Shown: positions 27,502 to 34,708 of the stretch, in pieces
Numbering within the stretch: position 1 is the stretch's first letter
How the letters are laid out: each line of letters starts with the position of its first letter
DNA from: Ignavibacteriales bacterium
GTDB taxonomy: Bacteria; Bacteroidota; Ignavibacteria; UBA10030; SZUA-254
Reading direction: 5' to 3'
Length of the DNA: 64,000 nt
NCBI GenBank assembly: GCA_016214905.1
Contig: JACRMQ010000008.1
Coordinates: 94,751-158,750 of the forward strand
Position numbers and translations under genes: made by a program
Notes under the pieces: model-generated
Told to the model about the DNA's origin: nothing
Databases searched by the model: none
Seen by the model: only the letters and a program-made list of their open reading frames with translations

Positions 27502-27927
27502 TTAATTAACATTCAGTGTTATAATTACTTTTGTTCCTTTGCCTATTACAGATTCAATTTTTAAATAATCAGAATTTTTCTTTATGTTCGGTAAACCCAT
27601 TCCGGCCCCGAAACCCATTTCACGCATTTCACGTGTCGCTGTTGAAAATCCTTCTTGCATCGCTAAACTGACATCCGGAATCCCGGGTCCTTCATCATCA
27701 ACTATTATCGATATTTGTGACGGTGAAACTTCAAACGTCAATGTTGCTTGCTTTGCATACATTACTACATTCATTTCGGCTTCATAAGAAGCTATTGCAA
27801 CGCGCCTGACAATTCTTGCGTTTATGCCGAGCTGTTTCAGGATCGCTTTAATTTCCGTTGATGCTTTCCCGGCATTGTAAATATTTCCCCCTTGAATTTT
27901 AAAAGTTTGTAAAAAAGTATTATCCAT
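27502..27927 (-). CDS. RsbW-like anti-sigma/serine kinase ATPase
   Basis: This 141-residue GHKL-ATPase protein is of the RsbW / SpoIIAB type. N-box-like residues lie in VRRVAIASYEAEMNVVMYA. The G1 box is VDDEGPGIPD and the G2 box is GFGAGMGLPNIKKNSD, followed by GTKVIITL. Such proteins phosphorylate anti-anti-sigma factors or bind sigma factors, but no such partner is encoded here. In this setting it may pair with the FeFe-like protein, whose start is 3 bases downstream. It overlaps the second DRTGG gene by eight bases. Confidence 0.82.
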   Translation of the reverse strand: MDNTFLQTFKIQGGNIYNAGKASTEIKAILKQLGINARIVRRVAIASYEAEMNVVMYAKQATLTFEVSPSQISIIVDDEGPGIPDVSLAMQEGFSTATREMREMGFGAGMGLPNIKKNSDYLKIESVIGKGTKVIITLNVN

Positions 27928-28294
27928 TCTCGTTTTCGCACTTCAAACGCTCCATCGTTGGATCGAGTCCAATCTTGTACAATAAACCGCAAGCTTCATA
28001 CATCGAGAATCGTGTGCCCAGAAGCGGTATCTTTTTTTCGGTTGCGAAAGCGATCATGCTAATATCAGGTTTTTTACCTCGAACCAGTATTACAGCGTTA
28101 ATCTCTGCAATGTGTGCCGTTTTAATTGTTTGTATGTTCGCTAATCCTGTTAATAAAAGCGCTCCGGATTGCGAAAAAGCGAGAACATCGCTCATCAAAT
28201 CGGAAGCACATCCGAATTCTATGGGCATACTAAGTTGTTCTTTCCCGCAGAATATATCGCATTGAAGAATTTCGCTGATGGAAGATAATAGCAT
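27920..28294 (-). CDS. DRTGG-domain protein 2
   Basis: This 124-residue paralogue of the protein at 25823-26167 shares the layout IEFGCASDLMSDVLAFSQ, ALLLTGLANIQTIKTA, then VILVRGKKPD, and a final SMYEACGLLYKIGLDP. No catalytic residues are evident. Two DRTGG copies flanking the FeFe-like/RsbW pair suggest a heteromeric regulatory assembly. It begins 13 bases after the stop of the HdrA N-half gene and overlaps the RsbW-like start. Confidence 0.74.
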   Translation of the reverse strand: MLLSSISEILQCDIFCGKEQLSMPIEFGCASDLMSDVLAFSQSGALLLTGLANIQTIKTAHIAEINAVILVRGKKPDISMIAFATEKKIPLLGTRFSMYEACGLLYKIGLDPTMERLKCENENG

Positions 28295-28307
28295 TATCGT
28301 TTATCGG

Positions 28308-29165
28308 TTAATCCTGAATTTGCGTTATATTTTCGTTTATAAGTTTTCCATCTATAAATATAGATCTACCAGACGGAATCCTTGTTGCCGGACAATTACT
28401 CCAACACTGACCACAGCCGGTGCATTTATCGGTATCAACGTATCGAGCTTTCTTACGAACTTTAATTTTAAAATTTCCGATGAAACCGCTCATACTTTCC
28501 ACTTCGGAATATGACATAAGAGTTATATCTTTCCTATGACCTACGGAAACCATTTTGGGTGTAAGTATGCACGCGGCACAATCGAGTGTTGGAAAAGTTT
28601 TGTCGAATTGACCCATCCGTCCGCCTATCGTCGGTTCTTTTTCAACTAAATAAACATGATAACCGGCATTGGCAATTTCGAGCGCTGCCTGTATACCGGC
28701 AATTCCTCCGCCAACAATAAGAGTGTTTTTGTTGATTTTTGCTTTACCAATTTCCAATGATTCGTGAAGGGCGACCCGGCTTACAGCCGCATTCACAAGC
28801 GCTTTCGCTTTATGTGTCGCCTCGTCTCGATTATCGTGAATCCATGAACAATGCTCACGAATGTTTGCAATTTGTACCAGATATCTGTTCAATCCGCCCG
28901 CTTCGGCGGCGAGCCGGAAAGTAAGTTCATGCATTAACGGAGAACATGCCGCAACCACGACACGATTAACGCCTAATTTTTTTATATCTTGTTTTATTAA
29001 ATCCTGTCCCGGATCGGAACACATGAATTTATAATCACGCGCAATCACAACGTTTTTTGCCTTTGCAATGAACTCACGTACAGCGGCGACGTTTACAGTT
29101 GCAGATATATTCACTCCGCAGTGACAAATATATACACCGATTTTTGCTTGACCATTCTGTGACAT
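28308..29165 (-). CDS. N-terminal half of HdrA (FAD-binding domain and ferredoxin motif)
   Basis: This 285-residue protein matches the first part of HdrA. It has IGVYICHCGVNI, FMCSDPGQ (Cys49), AACSPLMHE, and IREHCSWIH. The FAD dinucleotide-binding motif VGGGIAGIQAAL is at 151-162. EKEPTIGGRMGQ, FPTLDCAACILTPKM and one 4Fe-4S motif (Cys248, 251, 254, 258) come next. It stops where a normal HdrA (about 650 residues) continues. The missing second half is present at 20033-21796, fused to a NuoG-like domain. The start has GGAG at good spacing. A strong hairpin (29185-29217) lies just upstream. It is tightly followed by the DRTGG/RsbW/FeFe-like block. Confidence 0.86.
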   Translation of the reverse strand: MSQNGQAKIGVYICHCGVNISATVNVAAVREFIAKAKNVVIARDYKFMCSDPGQDLIKQDIKKLGVNRVVVAACSPLMHELTFRLAAEAGGLNRYLVQIANIREHCSWIHDNRDEATHKAKALVNAAVSRVALHESLEIGKAKINKNTLIVGGGIAGIQAALEIANAGYHVYLVEKEPTIGGRMGQFDKTFPTLDCAACILTPKMVSVGHRKDITLMSYSEVESMSGFIGNFKIKVRKKARYVDTDKCTGCGQCWSNCPATRIPSGRSIFIDGKLINENITQIQD

Positions 29166-29184
29166 AAAAATTCTCCATTAATCG

Positions 29185-29217
29185 GTCCCGCACCGTTCTA
29201 TTAATTCCGGTGCGGGA
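29185..29217. other. Perfect 11-bp hairpin between the malate dehydrogenase and HdrA-N genes
   Basis: GTCCCGCACCG at 29185-29195 is perfectly complementary to CGGTGCGGGAC at 29207-29217, with a 11-base AT-rich loop. It lies 68 bases beyond the malate dehydrogenase stop and 20 bases before the HdrA-N start. Neither strand has a U-tract after the stem, so it is more likely an mRNA processing or stabilising structure, or a partial attenuator, than a full terminator. Confidence 0.5.
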
Positions 29218-29285
29218 CAATTTATCATTTATTTGAACTGCTATCAACCAATCGTTGATGCTCTGTTAAACAGATCCGGCTGAAT

Positions 29286-30236
29286 TTATTTCACCATTGC
29301 TAGGACTTCATCGCTCGATTTCTTTACCGAGGCAACAGATTTAGCAAATGCTTCTTTCTCTTTGTCAGTCAAATCCATAACGATAATTTTTTCAATACCC
29401 TTAGCGCCTAAAATTACCGGCACACCGATGAATAAACCATTAACACCATACTCACCGTTGAGTAATGTGCAAACCGGCAAAATCTTTTTCTTATCAAAAA
29501 TAATCGCTTCTGCCATCTCCAACGCCGCCCATGCCGGAGAAACAAATGCCGAGCCGCTGCCCAACAACTTAACTACCTCACCGCCTGCTTGTCTGGTGCG
29601 AGCTTCGATAGCATCAAGTTTATCGGGGGCAATAAATTTTTCCACCGGCATTCCGCCTATGCGGCATGCCGAGCGGATTGGCAACATATCGTCACCGTGA
29701 CCACCAAGAACCATGGCTTCAACGTTCTCAATGCTTACGCCAATTTCTTTAGCCACGAAGTATCTGTATCTCGCAGAATCCAACACACCTGCCATACCCA
29801 TAACTTTCTCGCGTGGTGGTTTCAGATTCATATTGAGCCGATAAACAATTGCATCCAACGGATTGGCAATCGAGATGATTGTTGCTTTTGGGCAGAATTT
29901 CGAAATACCTTCGCTCACGGCGTCGGTAATTTTTAAATTGGTCGCCAGTAATTCTTCCCGTGTGGGAATTGTGCCGTCGGGTCGGGCGGCGCGAGGTACT
30001 CCGGCAGTATTTATAACCAAATCTGCACCGGATATAACATCGTATTCTTTTGCTCCTTCAACAACCACATCTGATGAAATGATCGGTGAACCTTCAGAAA
30101 TATCCAAACATTTACCTTTGGACAAATCGGGTGCTTTCACGTCTACAAGACTTACATACTTTGCAAGGCGTCTCCGCACTATTTCCTGCACCAATACACC
30201 GCCTATGTTGCCGCCGCCTATAACTGCTATTTTCAT
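29286..30236 (-). CDS. mdh: Malate dehydrogenase (LDH-like type)
   Basis: This 316-residue NAD-dependent enzyme interconverts malate and oxaloacetate. The Rossmann motif is AVIGGGNIGG near the start, with an acidic residue ending strand 2 (SLVDVKAPD), which favours NAD over NADP. INTAGVPRAARPDG carries the mobile substrate-binding loop arginines. IANPLDAIVY and GMAGVLDSARYRYF are MDH/LDH family motifs, and LGGHGDDMLP holds the catalytic His. The ATG is preceded by AAGGAG. It lies between the hdrB and HdrA-N genes on the same strand, an unusual place for a core carbon enzyme. Confidence 0.93.
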   Translation of the reverse strand: MKIAVIGGGNIGGVLVQEIVRRRLAKYVSLVDVKAPDLSKGKCLDISEGSPIISSDVVVEGAKEYDVISGADLVINTAGVPRAARPDGTIPTREELLATNLKITDAVSEGISKFCPKATIISIANPLDAIVYRLNMNLKPPREKVMGMAGVLDSARYRYFVAKEIGVSIENVEAMVLGGHGDDMLPIRSACRIGGMPVEKFIAPDKLDAIEARTRQAGGEVVKLLGSGSAFVSPAWAALEMAEAIIFDKKKILPVCTLLNGEYGVNGLFIGVPVILGAKGIEKIIVMDLTDKEKEAFAKSVASVKKSSDEVLAMVK

Positions 30237-30326
30237 TTCTTTAAACTCCTTTCGATTTCATTATTAATATTTTACAACAGATTTACTCTTTTATTTTTGA
30301 TCCGACAATAGATAGTACGTCGATAT

Positions 30327-30413
30327 CTATTCACGCATTTTATCTCGGCGATTGACATGCCGGATGCGTGCGATTTTTTGATCACAGTTGGCTACACTGA
30401 GCGTGTCTTGCAT
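30327..30413 (-). CDS. Possible 28-residue small protein between hdrB and mdh
   Basis: On the minus strand AAGGAG (30425-30420) is followed six bases later by an ATG at 30413 and an open frame of 28 codons ending TAG at 30327. The peptide starts MQDTLSVANCDQK, continues IARIRHVNRRDK and ends MRE; it is strongly charged with one Cys. It would be co-transcribed with hdrB and mdh. The ribosome site is the main evidence; no family is recognised, and a short frame of this size can arise by chance. Confidence 0.3.
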   Translation of the reverse strand: MQDTLSVANCDQKIARIRHVNRRDKMRE

Positions 30414-30528
30414 AACCATCTCCTTATATTGTTAATGTTGTTTGTGAATTAAGATATCAATCTTCATTGCACATGGAGATTTTTTTTGATCTGATAGAGA
30501 ATTTGTTATTATAACCCGCACTTCTTGT

Positions 30529-31401
30529 TCAGATCGTTACTAATGATGTTATTTTATCGCCTAATGGAATAAAAGAAGAATCGAGACCGATGGCTTCTTG
30601 CTGTATTCCGAAAACAATTCCCAACAACTGAGTAAAATATAAAATTGGAACCGAAAACTTTGCATTATAAACTTCGTTGATTTTACTTTGATACGCTTCG
30701 AGGTTAAAGTGACATAGCGGACACGTTGTAACTATCGCGTCTGCCTCGTTTGCCACGGCACATTCGAGCAATTCTTTGTTCAACTTTAGCGCAGTGTCTT
30801 CAAACGTCGTCATCAGCATCCCTCCGCAGCATCGCACTTTCATCGGAAAATATACAACCTCAGCACCGCATTTCCGGAACAATCGGTCCATAAGAATCGG
30901 ATTTTCTTTATCATCGAATGTTTTGTCGGGCCGAACAATTTGACATCCGTAATATGGCGCAATCTTTAAACCATTCAGGTCACGTTTCATCTTTTTTTGG
31001 ATCGCTACCATACCAATATCGTTCATAAGTATATCAAGGGGATGGCGCACTTTCGTTTTTCCGCTGTAGTTTAAACCTGCCTCGGCTAACGCCTCATTCA
31101 CGTCGGAATGGAGCGCCGGAATTTCGTTTAAAATTCTATTTGTCTTTGATAAAACGGTAAAACATGAACTGCACGGTGCCATTATCTGTAAACCCATTTG
31201 CTCGGCAAGAGCGAGATTCCTTGATGAAATTGCGAGCGAAACAGTTTCTTTAACCGACATATAAACGGTTGCACCGCAACAATTCCAATCTTCAATCTCC
31301 ACTATTTCCTGATCAAGTGTCCGGAACACTTCGCGAACAGATTCGTCGTAACCACGTTGGGTTTTTTCAAGACTGCATCCGGGATAATACGCGTACTTCA
31401 T
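30529..31401 (-). CDS. hdrB: HdrB-like heterodisulfide reductase subunit
   Basis: HdrB holds the two non-cubane iron-sulfur clusters that reduce disulfides in heterodisulfide reductases. This 290-residue homologue keeps both CCG domains: Cys9, Cys41-Cys42-Gly, and Cys77-x2-Cys80 in the first half; Cys153, Cys191-Cys192-Gly, and Cys227-x2-Cys230 in the second. The start YAYYPGCSLEKT is typical. In a bacterium without coenzyme M/B the substrate disulfide is unknown. It follows hdrC after two bases. A ~290-base gap with a possible small ORF separates it from mdh. Confidence 0.93.
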   Translation of the reverse strand: MKYAYYPGCSLEKTQRGYDESVREVFRTLDQEIVEIEDWNCCGATVYMSVKETVSLAISSRNLALAEQMGLQIMAPCSSCFTVLSKTNRILNEIPALHSDVNEALAEAGLNYSGKTKVRHPLDILMNDIGMVAIQKKMKRDLNGLKIAPYYGCQIVRPDKTFDDKENPILMDRLFRKCGAEVVYFPMKVRCCGGMLMTTFEDTALKLNKELLECAVANEADAIVTTCPLCHFNLEAYQSKINEVYNAKFSVPILYFTQLLGIVFGIQQEAIGLDSSFIPLGDKITSLVTI

Positions 31402-31403
31402 TT

Positions 31404-32087
31404 TTAATTCCCTTTCCGTTGTTCGAGTGCCATATCACCAACCGCTTTGTAACCTACATAGTCCGGAGAATATTCCATCGGTTCCGGTGCATGGCGGATT
31501 TCAATTTCCTGCGCTTTTTTAATTATGCGTGAAAGGGCTTCATGTTGTTTTATCTTCTTCGGAAAAACCGCGATGCGTTTGGTTGCGAACATTTTTTTAC
31601 CGAGCGGAATAAGCCCGAACATTTTTCTCACATTCGTTTTCATGTAATATTTTCTGATGAGTGTTCCCTCATGCAACCGTCCATACGCCATCAGGTTTTC
31701 AACAAAAAGACTGGCAAGTGTTTGTACTTGCGGTGCTTTAGATTTGTAATGCTTCTCCATCGATGTTCGTTTAAGCGCATAGATAATATCTGTAATCTTG
31801 ATACCAGATGGACATCGGGTTGTGCACGAATAACAGGAAGCGCAAATCCATATGGTTCGGCTTTTCATGATTGTTTCCATCTCACCTGCACGAAACAACG
31901 CAATTAACTCGCGAGGCGAAATATCCATGGCATAACTAACCGGACACGATCCGGTGCATGTTCCGCATTGGATGCACCTTTTGATTCTTTCCCCGCCAGG
32001 AATTTGTTTAACTTGTTCGAGGAATATTTGCCTCAGTTCTGATTCTGTTTTTGACATAAAGAATGGAGTTCGTAAAGATTCAGCCAT
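31404..32087 (-). CDS. hdrC: HdrC-like heterodisulfide reductase subunit
   Basis: HdrC is a small two-cluster iron-sulfur protein linking HdrA to HdrB. The 227-residue sequence has CIQCGTCTGSCPVS (Cys38, 41, 44, 48) and CASCYSCTTRCPSG (Cys82, 85, 88, 92), then a helical C-terminal half of ~120 residues including a basic stretch. It is soluble, with no membrane segments, unlike the HdrE-coupled type. It is the first gene of the minus-strand run and is divergent from a histidine kinase gene. The 635-base space in front contains a candidate sigma-54 site (32460-32475). Confidence 0.92.
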   Translation of the reverse strand: MAESLRTPFFMSKTESELRQIFLEQVKQIPGGERIKRCIQCGTCTGSCPVSYAMDISPRELIALFRAGEMETIMKSRTIWICASCYSCTTRCPSGIKITDIIYALKRTSMEKHYKSKAPQVQTLASLFVENLMAYGRLHEGTLIRKYYMKTNVRKMFGLIPLGKKMFATKRIAVFPKKIKQHEALSRIIKKAQEIEIRHAPEPMEYSPDYVGYKAVGDMALEQRKGN

Positions 32088-32722
32088 AATATGCCTTTTG
32101 TTCGGAGTGATTATTTTTATTTAAATTAATGAATCGTTCCACAAAAAATATTTTTTGTGAAAGAAATAAGAATGCCATTAGTCGCGAAAACCGCATCATG
32201 ACGATTCGGTCTGCAACCTTTTGAAAAAGATTTTTATGACAGAGCATGTCCACTATTATTTTTCTTACTACCAATAATAAATTCCGAATTTTTTCAAAAT
32301 ACGGAAATTCTCTTGTTTATAAAACCGTGAATTATTAGGTAGAACGAGTGAATCAAATGCCCATCTAAAAAGAATCTCCATTTATCCCAATTTGATGGGG
32401 GGATAAAAAAATGTATCTCTTCTTAGATTAAAACAAGGCGACGAATCAAACATGTTTCGCACAACTTTCATGCCATTACATTACATCGGCGGATGCGCCA
32501 TATCGCACAAAATTCAATCAAATTGGATTTCGTTTTTCATAAATGTAAAAGCCCGGTAAATCATCTTATCAATTCTAATAAAGATAATATATTAATACAT
32601 CCAATGATTTCGGACAATCGAATCTTATTCAATGAAATAATTAAATTATTTTGCTGAAATTGAATTTGTATTTTCTTTTCTCCAAAATATTTTTTACTAT
32701 TTGTCTGTATATTATACCTAGC
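32088..32722. other. Long divergent intergenic region between hdrC and the histidine kinase gene
   Basis: This ~635-base AT-rich stretch has no convincing gene. A 64-codon frame at 32080-32274 overlaps hdrC and has no family features. A candidate sigma-54 promoter reading toward hdrC lies at 32460-32475. An imperfect inverted repeat (AAATTCAAT at 32510-32518, ATTGGATTT at 32522-32530) lies about 70 bases upstream of its start site. The long untranslated stretch (about 360 bases) before hdrC could hold a leader RNA or small ORF, but I see no known riboswitch motif. A TATTATA sequence just before 32723 may be the kinase's -10 box. Confidence 0.5.
32460..32475 (-). promoter_or_regulatory. Weaker candidate sigma-54 promoter facing hdrC
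   Basis: On the minus strand from 32475 the sequence is TGGCAT-GAAAG-TTGTG. The -24 GG and -12 G are at the correct GG-N10-GT spacing. Two consensus positions differ (C to T in the -24 element and C to T in the -12 GC). It points toward hdrC but would give a ~360-base leader, which lowers confidence. Confidence 0.38.
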
Positions 32723-34705
32723 ATGAAGAAGATTTCCACAAAAAGCATTCAATCTCAACTCATCTTATATTTTACGATCGCGATTCTTGTCCCTACCGTA
32801 ATTACAAGTGTCGTTGGTGTAAAATTAATTTATAATCAGATCATCACGCGAGCGGAAACCAAAACATTATCCGATTTGAATTCGGCGCGGGAAATTTTCA
32901 GAAACAAGATTACGCATATCGAGAGCATTGCGCGGTTGACATCAGCTCGATCTTTGATTGTAAAAGCATTGATTGAAAACAACAGAACATTTTTACAAAA
33001 AGATTTATTGCGAACGCTAACGCGTGAACACCTGGATGTTCTCACAATCCTGGATAAAAACGGTCACCTGATAAGTCGCAGCCGCAAGCTCGAACCGGAT
33101 GAGCATTCGTTCATTCGAGATAAATTCGTTCAACGGGTGATAGATACAAAAAGGATTGTCAAAGGAGTGGATATTGTTTCCCGCGATTATCTGGTCAACG
33201 AATCGGCTCATCTTGCAGAGCAAGCGGCGATGGATATCATTCCCACTCCGAAATCGAAAGCCCACACCGAACACAAAGAGACTTCGGGGATGATGTTGAA
33301 AGCCGTGGTTCCGATATTCGAAGACAATGGAATATTTGTTGGTGTGTTGATTGCAGGTGTGTTACTGAACCGCAATTTTGAAGTCGTTGATAAGATCAAA
33401 GAAGTGGTGCACGAAGGTGAAATTTACAAAGGAAGCGAAATAGGAACCGCGACAATTTTCCAAAATGATCTTCGTATCTCTACAAACGTTAAAAATCAGG
33501 ATGGATCCCGCGCAATATCAACTCTTGTCTCGGAAGAGATAAATTATGAAGTGCTTCAAAAAGGAAATCGGTACGTCGGTGAAGCATTTGTTGTCAACTC
33601 GTGGTATCTCAGCGCGTATGAACCAATCAGGGATATTGAAAATAAAATTATAGGCATTCTTTACGTAGGAATTCTAAAAAAACCTTTCGACGACATTCTT
33701 CGTAACGCTTTGATAACATTTTTAAGCATTGCCCTCGGCGGTATTGTGTTGATCATCTTTGGCGCCGTTCGCATGGCGAAACAAATTTCGACTCCGTTGA
33801 AACGAATTGAAGACATAGCCAATAAAATTGCCGACGGTGATTATCATCACTCAATAACCGTTCATGCCCCGCGAGAAATTGAGCATCTGGCCGGTTCAAT
33901 TAACAGAATGGCAAAAGAATTGGAAAAGGAAAAACAAGAATTAGAAGTGTGGGGAAATAAATTAGAGGTTAAAGTATCTGAACGAACGGAAGAAATTAAA
34001 AAAATTCACGCTCAATTATTCCGCTCGGAAAAACTTGCCTCGCTCGGGAAACTTGCCGCAGGCGTGGCTCATGAAATAAACAATCCGCTCACCGGCATAC
34101 TCACCAACAGCAGTTTACTTCTTGACGATCTGCCGGCGAGCGATCCTAGACGAGAAGACATCGATGTTATAGTGAAGGAAACAATAAGATGCAGAGAAAT
34201 CGTGAAGAGATTGCTCGATTTTGCGCGGCAAACAAAACCTCAAAAACAAATTGTCAACATAAACGAGATAATCGAAAACATTATTTTGCTCGTCCGCAAC
34301 CAAACATCGTTCCGAAACATTCAGATGCAGCGGAACTTACATGAAAACCTGCCAGAAATTATGGCAGACAGAGATCAGATTCAACAGGTATTCATCAACA
34401 TCATTATCAACGCCTCCGAAGCTATGTCGAAAGGCGGATTACTTTCTATAAGCACTGCTATATCGCCGGTAAAAGATTCGCTTATTATTACATTTAAGGA
34501 TAACGGACCGGGTATCCCGGAAAATATACGCGAAAAAATCTTCGACCCTTTTTTTACAACCAAAGAACAGGGAACCGGGCTTGGGCTTTCTATCAGCTAC
34601 GGAATTATTGAACAGCATGGCGGGGAGATCAACGTTGAGAGTTCTTCAGGTCAAGGTACAACTTTTATAATTCAACTTCCCATCAACTCAACCGAAAGCG
34701 AGTAA
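32723..34705 (+). CDS. Cache-HAMP sensor histidine kinase (NtrB-like partner)
   Basis: From the ATG at 32723 the protein has 660 residues. It has a first membrane helix (about 12-34), a large extracytoplasmic domain of single-Cache type (about 40-325, with [16 protein letters not shown] and [19 protein letters not shown]), and a second helix (about 331-354). HAMP, a coiled coil, a HisKA domain with phosphoacceptor His450 in [12 protein letters not shown], and a HATPase with DNGPGIP and GTGLGLSI follow. A TTG start at 32651 would only lengthen the N terminus. It is divergent from hdrC and is followed after 3 bases by an NtrC-type regulator, so the two form a two-component pair. The ligand is unknown. 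Confidence 0.92.
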   Translation: MKKISTKSIQSQLILYFTIAILVPTVITSVVGVKLIYNQIITRAETKTLSDLNSAREIFRNKITHIESIARLTSARSLIVKALIENNRTFLQKDLLRTLTREHLDVLTILDKNGHLISRSRKLEPDEHSFIRDKFVQRVIDTKRIVKGVDIVSRDYLVNESAHLAEQAAMDIIPTPKSKAHTEHKETSGMMLKAVVPIFEDNGIFVGVLIAGVLLNRNFEVVDKIKEVVHEGEIYKGSEIGTATIFQNDLRISTNVKNQDGSRAISTLVSEEINYEVLQKGNRYVGEAFVVNSWYLSAYEPIRDIENKIIGILYVGILKKPFDDILRNALITFLSIALGGIVLIIFGAVRMAKQISTPLKRIEDIANKIADGDYHHSITVHAPREIEHLAGSINRMAKELEKEKQELEVWGNKLEVKVSERTEEIKKIHAQLFRSEKLASLGKLAAGVAHEINNPLTGILTNSSLLLDDLPASDPRREDIDVIVKETIRCREIVKRLLDFARQTKPQKQIVNINEIIENIILLVRNQTSFRNIQMQRNLHENLPEIMADRDQIQQVFINIIINASEAMSKGGLLSISTAISPVKDSLIITFKDNGPGIPENIREKIFDPFFTTKEQGTGLGLSISYGIIEQHGGEINVESSSGQGTTFIIQLPINSTESE

Positions 34706-34708
34706 TTC

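Noticed and set aside
32080..32274. 64-codon minus-strand frame overlapping the hdrC start
   Set aside because: No ribosome site, composition like random AT-rich DNA, and hdrC has its own plausible start.
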